Source: Limisphaerales bacterium
GTDB lineage: Bacteria > Verrucomicrobiota > Verrucomicrobiia > Limisphaerales > UBA1096
NCBI GenBank assembly: GCA_004213515.1
Contig: SHAK01000017.1
Span: 1 to 44,600 of the forward strand
Direction: 5' to 3'
DNA length: 44,600 nucleotides
Positions 1 through 8,301 of the stretch are shown one piece after another. Numbering within the stretch: the first letter of the stretch is position 1; each line of letters opens with the position of its first letter. The notes below the pieces were generated by a model that saw only the letters and a list, made by a program, of their open reading frames with translations, searched no databases and had not been told where the DNA came from. The position numbers and the translations under genes were made by a program.

Positions 1-3000
1 GAGGGTGAGGGCTTTAGTGTTAGCGCCGCAGCTGAAGGAGGGGCTCCTTTATCTTATCAATGGTTCAGGAATGGAGTTTTGATTGAAGGTGCTACAAGTG
101 CCGAATTTTCAATTACTGAGGCAAGTGTTGCCGATGCTGGCAATTACACTGTTAAAGTCACCAATGAGGCTGGTGAGATTTTAAGTGCTGCAGGTATTGT
201 GAGTGTTCAAGCTAGTTTAGGTGTTACAGTATGGAGCGAGGACTTTGAGGAACTGGAACTTGGTCCTAATGTGGATGAAGCTTTGGCTGGAGAACAGGTT
301 TGGACAAAGACACCTCCAGCAGGTTGGTCCATTAACGATGAGGAAGTTCCAGGTACTTGGGCTTGGCAAGGGTTAGAGGATGAAGAAGGCTATCCTGAAC
401 TGGATGGTGTAACGGAGTGGGCCGGCTGGAGCATTGCTGATGTAAAATGGTGGAGTCAAACAGCTGGAAATCAGCGTCGCACAGAATTCAAAAAAGCTAT
501 TGGTGCAGCAGCAATAGCCGATGGTGATGAGTGGGACGATGCGGCTCGTGAGGGAGGTAATATGAATACCTTTATTACAACCGAGGCAATTTCACTAGAT
601 GGGATTATGGAGAATTCCCTCGTTTTGCGTTTTCATTCTAGTTGGCGGCCTGAAGTTCTACAAAAGGCGGTAATTGAAGCTACATTTGACGACGGAGATC
701 CAATTGAGATTATGAGATGGGAATCAGAAGGTGGAGATGCTGCCTATTACCATGATCATAATCCGAATGAGACAGTCAATATTTCGATTAACAACCCTGA
801 TGGGGCTGGGACAGTTAAATTCACTTTTGGTTATTTGGATGCTGGAAACAATTGGTGGTGGGCAGTTGACAATCTGATTCTTGCCGGAGAGCCGAAACCA
901 ATTTTCGCTGAGAACTTTGATAGCCTCGACTTGGGCGGATTTGAATCAGCGACTGAATCTGGTGGAGATGGCACAGATTGGACAGCTACAGCTCCAACCG
1001 GCTGGGTCACAGCCAAGGCTGATGATCATGGCCCAACAGCGGGCGGAGATGCCGTTAAGGAGTTTGATGGATGGACTTTCCTTGACCCTGTTTCATGGAA
1101 TGCAACAGCGGGTCAGGACCGTGCAGAATTCACTAAAGGAACAGGTGTTATTGCTGTCGGGGACTCTGATGAGTATGACGACGCTGCAGATGCAAAGTTT
1201 AATGCATCTCTTTCTACCCCTACGTTTAGTTTGGATGGAGTAAAGCCGGGCACGGCTATATTGGTTTATGATTCTAGTTGGAGGCAAGAGCCGCAAAGCG
1301 GAAAAGTTACTGTTTCATTTGACGGGGGTGAACAGATCACACTGCTTGAACTGAGTCCAGATACTCCAACTGCCTACAATGAGACTGTAACTTTGCCATT
1401 AGGTAATCCTGAGGGGGCAAAAGAAGCAGTGATCACATGGGACCACCAAGGGTACAACAACTGGTGGTGGGCGATTGATAATATTAAAGTAACAGTTGGC
1501 AAGGCACCTCCAGTTATTACTTCACAGCCAGCCAGTGTTGAAGCGTTTGAGGGTGAATCTGTTAGTCTGTCAGTGAATGTAGATGGGGATGAACCATTGT
1601 TTTATACCTGGTATAAAGATGGTGAAGCTATAGCTGGCCAAGAAGGTCCAGTTTTAGAACTAAATCAATTAACAGAAGATAATTCTGGTGCTTACAGTCT
1701 GTCTGTTGGTAATTCAGCAGGAGATGCAAACAGTAACCCTGCCACGGTTAGTGTTCTTCTTAATCCTGGTTCTACTTCGGTTTTTTCCGAAAACTTTGAT
1801 AGTTTGGAGTTAGGGCCATTTGTGTCTGATAGTGAGTCAGGTGGAGACGGCACAGATTGGACAGCCGCAGGACCTGAAGGATGGAGTATGATTCAGGCTG
1901 AAGATCATGGTCCAACAGCAGAAGGAGATGATGTAGTGGAGTTTGATGGATGGACCTTCCTTGATCCAGTTTCATGGAATGCAACTGCTGGCCAAGATAG
2001 AGGTCAGTTTACCAAGGGTACAGGTGTTGTCGCAGTGGGCGATTCTGATGAGTATGATGACAAGGCAGATGCTAAATTTAATGCATCTCTTTCCACTCCA
2101 GCAATTAGCATTGTTGGTTATGATCCAGGAAGCTTGATTTTAAAATATGATTCAAGTTGGAGACAAGAGCCGCAGCAAGGAAAAGTTTTGGTTTCTTATG
2201 ACGGAGCTGAACCTACAACACTGCTAGAGCTCACACCAGATACCCCAACAGGTTATAATGATACTGTTACCTTGAGGCTTAATAATCCTGAGGGAGCTCA
2301 GAGCGTTACTGTTTCTTGGGATCATCAAGGCCACAATAATTGGTGGTGGGCGATTGATAATATTGAAATTACTGGAGAACTTCAGCCGCTATACTCAGAG
2401 AATTTTGATAGTCTAGAATTGGGTCCATTTGTATCTGATAGTGAGTCAGGTGGCGATGGTACAGACTGGACAGCTGAAGCTCCAATAGGTTGGGTGGTTA
2501 AATTTGGAGATGGCCATGGACCAACAGCCGGTGGGGATGATGTAGTAGAGTTTGATGGTTGGACCTTTCTTGATCCAGTTTCATGGAACGCAACAGCAGG
2601 GCAGGATCGTGCTCAATTCACCAAGGGTACGGGAGTGATAGCAGTGGGTGACTCTGATGAATATGATGACAAGGCAGATGCAAAGTTTAATGCATCTTTG
2701 TCAACTCCTTCAATAAGCCTTGCAGGAGTTCAGCCGAATTCACTAGTAGTTAGATACGACTCCAGCTGGAGGCAGGAACCTCAAGCTGGCAAAGTAACAA
2801 TATCCTTCGATGGAGCTGATCCTGTAACATTGTTAGAGCTGACCCCTGACACTCCTACGGCTTATAATGAGACCGTTGTAATAAACGTTGAAAACCCTGA
2901 AGGAGCTAGCTCGGCTGTGATTAGTTGGGATCATCAAGGTCACAATAACTGGTGGTGGGCCATTGATAATATAGTTGTTTATTCTAAGGCCCCTGTTTCT

Positions 3001-5076
3001 CAGACCTTACCAGAGGGGGTATACTTCGCTGAAAACTTTGATAGCTTGGATCTTGAGCCATTTGTATCTGATAGTGAATCAGGGGGTGATGGCACGGATT
3101 GGACTGCGGCTGGGCCAACAGGTTGGGTAGTTACTCAAGCTGCTGATCATGGTCCAACGGCTGGAGGAGATGATGTTGTTGAGTTTGATGGCTGGACCTT
3201 CCTTGATCCAGTCTCATGGAATGCAACAGCTGGCCAAGATCGATCACAATTTACTAAGGGTACAGGAGTAATAGCTGTAGGTGATTCGGACGAGTATGAT
3301 GATAAGGCAGATGCCAAGTTCAATGCCTCACTGTCGACTCCTTCGATTGATATTTCTGGTGCAGGAGAAAATCAATTGCTTCTCGTATATGATTCAAGTT
3401 GGAGACAGGAACCGCAACAGGGCAAGGTATTGGTGAGTTATGACGGGGCAGCACCTGTTGTGCTACTAGAGTTAACACCAGATACACCAACTGCCTACGA
3501 TGAGACTGTTGAATTAGAATTAAATAATCCTGATGGAGCTAGTTCAGCAGTGATAACTTGGGATCATCAAGGTCATAACAACTGGTGGTGGGCGATAGAT
3601 AATATCACAGTCAAAGCGAAACCAGCTGGACCAGGGCCGAATGATCCTGCGCTTGCTACTGACAAGGCTGTTTATTTGACGGGTGAAACTGTAAACGTCA
3701 CATTCAAAAATGGCCAAGGTAACGCCAAGGATTGGGTTGGAATATATCGTCCAGACATGACTCCGGGTACTGATGGTAGTCTGAAGTGGTCATATGTTAG
3801 TGGGACAAAAACTGCCGGTGAAGGCTTGACGGAAGGGACCATTGAGTTTGCTCATGACAAGTTGGGTGGCCCACTTTCAGCAGGTGATTATGTTGCCATT
3901 TTCTTTGTCAATGACGGCTATGAACAGATGGCAACGGTTGAGTTTACTCTGGTTGATCCTCCTAGTGTGACGACTACTAGATCGGTTTACACATCTGGTT
4001 CGCCAATAACGGTGGAATTCAGTAACGGCCCAGGTAACGCCAAGGATTGGGTTGGATTGTATCGCCCGGATATGACTCCTGGTGCGGTTGGTAGTCTTAA
4101 GTGGTTGTATGTAAATGGGACTCAGACTTCAGGGGATGGATTTACTGACGGGTCAGTAACTCTTGAGGGACTTGAGCCAGGAAAATACTATGCCATTTTC
4201 TTTGAAAATGATGGGTATACACAACTTGCATCAACTACTTTCAATGTTCTAGGGGCAGATGATATCTTCTTTGAAGAGAATTTTGATTCTTTGGAATTAG
4301 AACCATTTTTATCTGATAGTGAATCAGGTGGTGATGGTACTGATTGGACAGCTGAGGCTCCAACTGGCTGGGTAGTTGCATTTGGAGATGACCATGGCCC
4401 AACTGCCGGAGGGGATGATGTTGTAGAGTTCGATGGCTGGACTTTCCTTGACCCAGTTTCGTGGAACGCAACGGCCGGACAGGACCGTGCTCAGTTTACC
4501 AAGGGGACGGGCGTGATAGCTGTGGGAGACTCTGACGAGTATGATGACAAGGCAGATGCTAAATTTAATGCTTCCCTTGTTACACCTGAAATAGATGTTT
4601 CGAGTGCTGCTGCTGGTTCTTTGGTTTTGACTTATGATTCTAGTTGGAGGCAAGAACCTCAGCAAGGTAAGGTATTGGTTTCATATGATGGAGCTGAACC
4701 GGTAACCTTGTTAGAGCTTACTCCAGATACTCCTACAGGTTATAACGAAACAGTTACGCTCTCGTTGAATAATCCAGATGGAGCACAGAAAGCAGTGATT
4801 ACTTGGGATCACCAAGGTTACAATAACTGGTGGTGGGCAATTGATAATATAATCGTTATTGCTGGTGAAGCTGGTGGTGGTAGTGACTTAGTCATTAATT
4901 CCATTATTGTTGATGGAGGTGTTTTGACATTGAATTGGGCTGCTCAGGACGGGGTTAAATTGCAAAGCGCATCATCTGTTAATGGACCTTGGACTGATGT
5001 TGATGGAACTGCTGGCAAAGAGTCCCATAGTGGAGCTGCAGATCAGGCTGCTGCTTTCTATCGACTTTCTAATTAA
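1..5076 (+). CDS. Giant repetitive secreted protein, 5' end outside window
   Basis: The reading frame is open from base 1 with no start visible, so this is the C-terminal ~1690 residues of a longer protein. The TTG at 79 lies inside an Ig-like domain (SYQWFRNGVLIEG precedes and continues through it) and is not a start. Order: an Ig-like domain (to ~200), two ~200-residue units, a second Ig-like domain (~1504-1770), three more units, two ~100-residue beta-sandwich domains sharing DWVG(I/L)YRPDMTPG (~3650-4245), a sixth unit, and a short C-terminal domain ending FYRLSN. Such C-terminal domains are common in exported Verrucomicrobiota proteins. The units are Trp- and Asp-rich and end in NNWWWAIDNI, like concanavalin/MAM-type jelly-roll modules that bind glycans or Ca2+. 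Probably cell-surface or secreted; adhesion or polysaccharide binding is inferred. No catalytic motif is recognised. Confidence 0.85.
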   Translation, partial: EGEGFSVSAAAEGGAPLSYQWFRNGVLIEGATSAEFSITEASVADAGNYTVKVTNEAGEILSAAGIVSVQASLGVTVWSEDFEELELGPNVDEALAGEQVWTKTPPAGWSINDEEVPGTWAWQGLEDEEGYPELDGVTEWAGWSIADVKWWSQTAGNQRRTEFKKAIGAAAIADGDEWDDAAREGGNMNTFITTEAISLDGIMENSLVLRFHSSWRPEVLQKAVIEATFDDGDPIEIMRWESEGGDAAYYHDHNPNETVNISINNPDGAGTVKFTFGYLDAGNNWWWAVDNLILAGEPKPIFAENFDSLDLGGFESATESGGDGTDWTATAPTGWVTAKADDHGPTAGGDAVKEFDGWTFLDPVSWNATAGQDRAEFTKGTGVIAVGDSDEYDDAADAKFNASLSTPTFSLDGVKPGTAILVYDSSWRQEPQSGKVTVSFDGGEQITLLELSPDTPTAYNETVTLPLGNPEGAKEAVITWDHQGYNNWWWAIDNIKVTVGKAPPVITSQPASVEAFEGESVSLSVNVDGDEPLFYTWYKDGEAIAGQEGPVLELNQLTEDNSGAYSLSVGNSAGDANSNPATVSVLLNPGSTSVFSENFDSLELGPFVSDSESGGDGTDWTAAGPEGWSMIQAEDHGPTAEGDDVVEFDGWTFLDPVSWNATAGQDRGQFTKGTGVVAVGDSDEYDDKADAKFNASLSTPAISIVGYDPGSLILKYDSSWRQEPQQGKVLVSYDGAEPTTLLELTPDTPTGYNDTVTLRLNNPEGAQSVTVSWDHQGHNNWWWAIDNIEITGELQPLYSENFDSLELGPFVSDSESGGDGTDWTAEAPIGWVVKFGDGHGPTAGGDDVVEFDGWTFLDPVSWNATAGQDRAQFTKGTGVIAVGDSDEYDDKADAKFNASLSTPSISLAGVQPNSLVVRYDSSWRQEPQAGKVTISFDGADPVTLLELTPDTPTAYNETVVINVENPEGASSAVISWDHQGHNNWWWAIDNIVVYSKAPVSQTLPEGVYFAENFDSLDLEPFVSDSESGGDGTDWTAAGPTGWVVTQAADHGPTAGGDDVVEFDGWTFLDPVSWNATAGQDRSQFTKGTGVIAVGDSDEYDDKADAKFNASLSTPSIDISGAGENQLLLVYDSSWRQEPQQGKVLVSYDGAAPVVLLELTPDTPTAYDETVELELNNPDGASSAVITWDHQGHNNWWWAIDNITVKAKPAGPGPNDPALATDKAVYLTGETVNVTFKNGQGNAKDWVGIYRPDMTPGTDGSLKWSYVSGTKTAGEGLTEGTIEFAHDKLGGPLSAGDYVAIFFVNDGYEQMATVEFTLVDPPSVTTTRSVYTSGSPITVEFSNGPGNAKDWVGLYRPDMTPGAVGSLKWLYVNGTQTSGDGFTDGSVTLEGLEPGKYYAIFFENDGYTQLASTTFNVLGADDIFFEENFDSLELEPFLSDSESGGDGTDWTAEAPTGWVVAFGDDHGPTAGGDDVVEFDGWTFLDPVSWNATAGQDRAQFTKGTGVIAVGDSDEYDDKADAKFNASLVTPEIDVSSAAAGSLVLTYDSSWRQEPQQGKVLVSYDGAEPVTLLELTPDTPTGYNETVTLSLNNPDGAQKAVITWDHQGYNNWWWAIDNIIVIAGEAGGGSDLVINSIIVDGGVLTLNWAAQDGVKLQSASSVNGPWTDVDGTAGKESHSGAADQAAAFYRLSN
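223..4865 (+). repeat. Six homologous ~200-residue coding repeat units
   Basis: Units begin near 223 (degenerate), 898, 1780, 2389, 3019 and 4264, and each runs about 600 bases. Recognisable blocks in order are ENFDSLELGPF, SGGDGTDWTA, HGPTAGGDDVVEFDGW, TFLDPVSWNATAGQDR, KGTGVIAVGDSDEYDDKADA, YDSSWRQEPQ, LLELTPDTPT and DHQGHNNWWWAIDNI. The first unit keeps only parts of this (WWSQTAGNQR, FHSSWRPE, NNWWWAVDN). Units two to six are nearly identical in protein but differ at many third codon positions, so they are not a very recent tandem duplication. They are interrupted by an Ig-like domain and by the DWVG(I/L)YR pair. Confidence 0.9.
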
Positions 5077-5104
5077 ACACGTGGTAAAAACGCTTTAACA
5101 GCTT

Positions 5105-5150
5105 AGCAGCCTCGTTTATGAAAATATTCGAGGCTGCTCTTTCATTTTTT
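5105..5150 (+). terminator. Rho-independent terminator after the giant repeat protein
   Basis: A perfect 10-bp inverted repeat (AGCAGCCTCG at 5105-5114 and CGAGGCTGCT at 5129-5138) has a 14-base loop and is followed by a T-rich tail that ends in TTTTTT (5145-5150). It lies 28 bases after the stop of the giant repeat protein. The tail directly touches the likely start codon of the next gene. Confidence 0.85.
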
Positions 5151-5538
5151 GAGAGTGAATAATCTAATTAAAAATTCAGTTGTAATTTTTTTAACAGTTG
5201 TAGTTTCTTTATCGATCGTAGGATGTTCTGGCGATAAATATCCAAAAGAGATCAGTTTGGAAGATGCTCCAGAAACGATTTCAGCGGCATTCAAGGATGA
5301 AAAAGATGAAAATATAAAAGCAATGGCTGATCAGGCTACCAATCTTTTAAAATCAAAAAATTATAAAGCTGCGCATGGTGTTTTGAAGCGGCTAATGGTT
5401 CTGAAGGATCTTGATACCGAACAGCGGGATCTCATTGCAGGTGGTTTAATGGCGGTTGCAGAGAATTTAAGTAAGGCAGCAGAGAATGGTGATGCGCAGG
5501 CTGGTCAGTACCTTAAAATGCAGAGTTTTGGCAAATAA
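5149..5538 (+). CDS. Small lipoprotein of unknown function
   Basis: A 129-residue protein with a lipoprotein signal peptide: a short charged N-terminus, a hydrophobic stretch (VVIFLTVVVSLS) and a lipobox IVGC, so it should be lipid-anchored after signal peptidase II cleavage. The rest is Lys/Glu/Ala-rich and probably helical (AMADQATNLLKSKNYKAAHG), with a weak TPR-like flavour. The start is TTG at 5149 or GTG at 5155; neither has a good Shine-Dalgarno sequence, and the first is inside the T tail of the preceding terminator. Its 3' end overlaps the possible start of the ankyrin lipoprotein, suggesting co-transcription. No family was recognised. Confidence 0.65.
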   Translation: MRVNNLIKNSVVIFLTVVVSLSIVGCSGDKYPKEISLEDAPETISAAFKDEKDENIKAMADQATNLLKSKNYKAAHGVLKRLMVLKDLDTEQRDLIAGGLMAVAENLSKAAENGDAQAGQYLKMQSFGK

Positions 5539-6121
5539 GTATTCAAAAATAACATTTCATTATGTTTTGCTCCTTTCACTGTGCTTAGGAGTGGCAGGAT
5601 GCCATGACCCAAATGATGTTATTAAAGCTGCAAAGTTTGGTGATTTAAAAAGTTTAGTTAAAAGTTTAGATGCCGGCACTAAAATTGATCATGCAGATCC
5701 AGCTGGTGAGACTGCGCTTTTTCATATCATAGGTTCTGGTTCTCAAAAGGGTTTCGATTTGCTCATGGAGCGTGGTGCCAGTACTCAGTTAAAAGATATT
5801 CAAGGGAATACTGCATTACATAAGGCGGCAACTTTTTCCCGTGAGAGATTTGCTAAAGATCTTATTAAAATGGGGGTTGAAGTGAATTCAACAAATAAGG
5901 TTGGTGCTACTGCCCTGCATTATGCAGTGAGAAATGCGGATGAAGTTATTACTAAATTACTTTTGAAGAATGGGGCAGAGAAAAATATTTTAGATTTTCA
6001 GGGTAACTCGGCAATAAATGTCGTCGAGTCTATGCTTAATCAGAAGTCTTTAAGTGATTCAATGGGTAATGTGATTTCAAAGAATAGTGTTTTAAATATT
6101 GAAAAAATTCTTAAAAAGTAA
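5486..6121 (+). CDS. Ankyrin-repeat lipoprotein
   Basis: Contains about four ankyrin repeats ([43 protein letters not shown]), a protein-interaction fold, after a lipoprotein signal ending in GVAGC. The ATG at 5486 gives an unusually long, poorly charged leader. A TTG at 5528, overlapping the stop of the previous gene, would give a compact leader (start, ANKYSK, then the hydrophobic core) and is a serious alternative. It is followed one base later by the pseudopilin gene, so the three genes from 5149 look like one transcript. The partner bound by the repeats is unknown. A related ankyrin lipoprotein is encoded on the minus strand at 27668-28258. Confidence 0.75.
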   Translation: MVMRRLVSTLKCRVLANKYSKITFHYVLLLSLCLGVAGCHDPNDVIKAAKFGDLKSLVKSLDAGTKIDHADPAGETALFHIIGSGSQKGFDLLMERGASTQLKDIQGNTALHKAATFSRERFAKDLIKMGVEVNSTNKVGATALHYAVRNADEVITKLLLKNGAEKNILDFQGNSAINVVESMLNQKSLSDSMGNVISKNSVLNIEKILKK

Positions 6122-6122
6122 A

Positions 6123-6980
6123 ATGAAAACAATAAAAAAAATTAATGTAAATGAAGGTTTCACATTAATAGAGCTTCTGGTCGTAATTGCTATAATAGCT
6201 ATTTTGGCAGGAATGCTGCTGCCTGCATTGGCTGGGGCCAAAGAAAAAGGGAGGCAGGCTTATTGTACCAATAGCCTAAAGCAAATTGATTTAGCATTTA
6301 GGATGTATGAGGATGATAACGATGGATTTATGCATCATACCCCAGGTGGAAGTCCTCCTAATCATGGGAAATGGTATATGAATCCAAGAATGAAGGCTGC
6401 TCGTAAATTGATAGCAGATCCAAATAGCGGTGAGGCTTATTGGGGATTGGCTTATTATGAATACGTAGGAAGATCTATATCTCTCTTTCGTTGTCCAGCT
6501 GCCAAGACTTCTGACGAATGGAGAGAGGATGGTATAAAATATGGAGCAAGCTTTTGGGTAGATGCTTCTTATGGAATGAATGGGCGATTCTTTAGTACGG
6601 TTCAAAAAAGAGGAACAAATGGATTTAGACCAAGAAGACGTAATGAACTAATGGATCCAAATCAGACGATAATAGTACAGGATGCAGGTGAACAAAAAAT
6701 GGATGGAGGTCCTAGTGATACGCTAGCAGCCAATGGAGCAGCTGAAAATCTAACCCAGTGGAAGTATAGTCTTGCACCACTTTATCCTGATGTGGATTGG
6801 GTGTCTGAGTGGTTTAGGCATGGAAGTGGTAAGCCCTTCGGGGCTTCCTGTCAGACATTATGGGCTGATGGGCATGTTAGTCCTATTAAATATACAAAAG
6901 ATTGCGGAAAAAGCGCGCAACAGGGCGGAGGAAGGGATTATATGACTAGTATCCATTGGTATACGGGCTTGCCTCTTTAG
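6123..6980 (+). CDS. Type II secretion-like pseudopilin, DUF1559-type
   Basis: The N-terminus has a classical prepilin peptidase site: a short basic leader, Gly, then [20 protein letters not shown] as the transmembrane assembly helix with the conserved Glu at +5. The C-terminal part contains [10 protein letters not shown], the DG block of the 'H-X9-DG' processing-associated region found in many pseudopilin-like proteins of Planctomycetota and Verrucomicrobiota; here the His-to-DG spacing is longer than nine. The ATG at 6123 is preferred over an upstream in-frame TTG at 6099 because it gives a normal short leader and sits one base after the preceding stop. These genomes encode many such proteins, most of unknown function. 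About 285 residues. Confidence 0.88.
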   Translation: MKTIKKINVNEGFTLIELLVVIAIIAILAGMLLPALAGAKEKGRQAYCTNSLKQIDLAFRMYEDDNDGFMHHTPGGSPPNHGKWYMNPRMKAARKLIADPNSGEAYWGLAYYEYVGRSISLFRCPAAKTSDEWREDGIKYGASFWVDASYGMNGRFFSTVQKRGTNGFRPRRRNELMDPNQTIIVQDAGEQKMDGGPSDTLAANGAAENLTQWKYSLAPLYPDVDWVSEWFRHGSGKPFGASCQTLWADGHVSPIKYTKDCGKSAQQGGGRDYMTSIHWYTGLPL

Positions 6981-7061
6981 TTTAGATTTCTAGAGTTTAA
7001 TCGAAATTTTTTTCTAGTTTATCAGTTGCAATCAAAATGTGTAAACTGGGTTTCTTGTTTT

Positions 7062-7068
7062 GGAGGAA
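7062..7068 (+). promoter_or_regulatory. Ribosome binding site that sets the phnA start
   Basis: GGAGGAA is a near-perfect Shine-Dalgarno sequence seven bases before the TTG at 7075. It argues against the TTG at 7060, which would overlap this site. It is one of the few strong ribosome binding sites in the window. Confidence 0.7.
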
Positions 7069-7074
7069 ATTATT

Positions 7075-8301
7075 TTGTCTACTGTTTCATTAAATCAAAA
7101 AAATTATACTTTACCTGGTGTTCCGGTGGTTGTGATCTGTGCTGATGGTTGGGCTAATGAATATATTAGTCTGGGATTTGCGCACGGTGAATTACCTAAT
7201 CTAGCAAGGTTGGCGTCTGATGGATATTATGGATTGGCTCGGGGAGCTCTTCCTTCTTTTACTAATGTAAACAATTGCTCGATAGTCACTGGGACCCCTC
7301 CTTTTGAAACTGGAATAGGGGGGAATTATATTATTGATCCTGAAAGTGGTGAAGAATTGATGACCAATTCATCACGTTTCTTAAGAAACGATACTATTTT
7401 GGCTGCTGCTTCTCAGGCTGGTCGGAAGGTTGCTATGGTCACAGCTAAGGATAAGCTTCGGGAACTGCTTTCGAAAGGGATGAATGGCATATCAATTTCT
7501 GCAGAAAAAGCTGACGAGGTAAGTATTGAATTAAATGGTATCGATAATATTGAGTCCCTTGTTGGTCCAAAGCCTGTGATCTATTCAGCTGATGCTAGCC
7601 TTTATGTGTTAAGGGTTGGTGTTGAACTGTTGGCTTCCGGCCGAGGGGACTTTTTGTATTTATCGCTTACTGACTACATGCAGCATAAGTATGCTCCTGA
7701 AGCATCAGAATCACGGGAGTTTTATCGTTTAATTGATTTTGAAATTGGTAAATTACTTGATCTTAACGCTGTTGTTGGGGTTACTGCCGATCATGGAATG
7801 AATGCCAAGTGTGATAGTAACGGTGAACCGAATGTAATTTTTCTTGAAACTGATTTGGTCCAAGAATTTGGTGATGGAATCCGTGTGATATGTCCAATCA
7901 CTGACCCTTATGTTGTGCACCATGGTGCACTTGGCTCTGCGGTAACAGTCTACCTTCCAGATGGTGTGGATGCTCAAAAGGTAGCTGACTGGATTGCTGC
8001 GCTTGATGGAGTTGCTGAGGTGTATTCAAAAGATGCTGCTATTATTAAGCTCGAATTGCCAGGTGATCGAATTGGAGATTTATTTGTTCTTTCAGAACGT
8101 GATTGGGTTATTGGACGAACGCCTGATCATCACGATCTTGGAAAACTTGAAGGCACGCTTCGTTCACATGGTGGTCGTTACGAGGAAATGGTGCCTTTTC
8201 TTATTTCGAAACCTCTTAACGATAAGTATGCAGCTCTCGCTAAGGGTGATCCAAGAAACTTTGATATATTCGATTTTATTTGTAACGGGATTAAGTCATG
8301 A
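7075..8301 (+). CDS. phnA: Phosphonoacetate hydrolase
   Basis: Predicted to hydrolyse the C-P bond of phosphonoacetate to acetate and phosphate. It belongs to the alkaline phosphatase/NPP superfamily, which uses two Zn2+ ions. Visible residues: Asp24 in VVICADGW, Thr63 in FTNVNNCSIVTG (the nucleophile position of the Sinorhizobium enzyme), GIGGNYI, TDYMQHKYAPE with Asp and His metal ligands, ADHGMN, and a late His in LRSHGGRY. At 408 residues from the TTG at 7075 it has the expected family length. It overlaps phnY by four bases (ATGA) and leads the phnA-phnY-phnW set, which fixes the substrate better than the fold alone. Other superfamily phosphodiesterases are less likely in this context. 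Confidence 0.93.
   Translation: MSTVSLNQKNYTLPGVPVVVICADGWANEYISLGFAHGELPNLARLASDGYYGLARGALPSFTNVNNCSIVTGTPPFETGIGGNYIIDPESGEELMTNSSRFLRNDTILAAASQAGRKVAMVTAKDKLRELLSKGMNGISISAEKADEVSIELNGIDNIESLVGPKPVIYSADASLYVLRVGVELLASGRGDFLYLSLTDYMQHKYAPEASESREFYRLIDFEIGKLLDLNAVVGVTADHGMNAKCDSNGEPNVIFLETDLVQEFGDGIRVICPITDPYVVHHGALGSAVTVYLPDGVDAQKVADWIAALDGVAEVYSKDAAIIKLELPGDRIGDLFVLSERDWVIGRTPDHHDLGKLEGTLRSHGGRYEEMVPFLISKPLNDKYAALAKGDPRNFDIFDFICNGIKS

Noticed and set aside
79-81. TTG as the start of the giant repeat protein
   Set aside because: The frame is open from base 1 and the residues before it complete an Ig-like strand, so the true start is upstream of the window.
881-4665. Several 60-120-codon frames on both strands inside the giant repeat gene
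   Set aside because: They recur at the same place in each repeat unit and have no independent coding features; they are shadows of the repeats.
223-4865. Repeats considered as a CRISPR-like or satellite array
   Set aside because: Units are ~600 bases, in one reading frame, with synonymous divergence; they encode protein domains.
6123-6980. Pseudopilin as part of a DNA-uptake or type IV pilus operon
   Set aside because: No pilus assembly genes are nearby, and DUF1559-type proteins are numerous and scattered in these phyla.
7026-7031. TTGCAA as a -35 box for the phn operon
   Set aside because: No acceptable -10 sequence lies 16-18 bases downstream.
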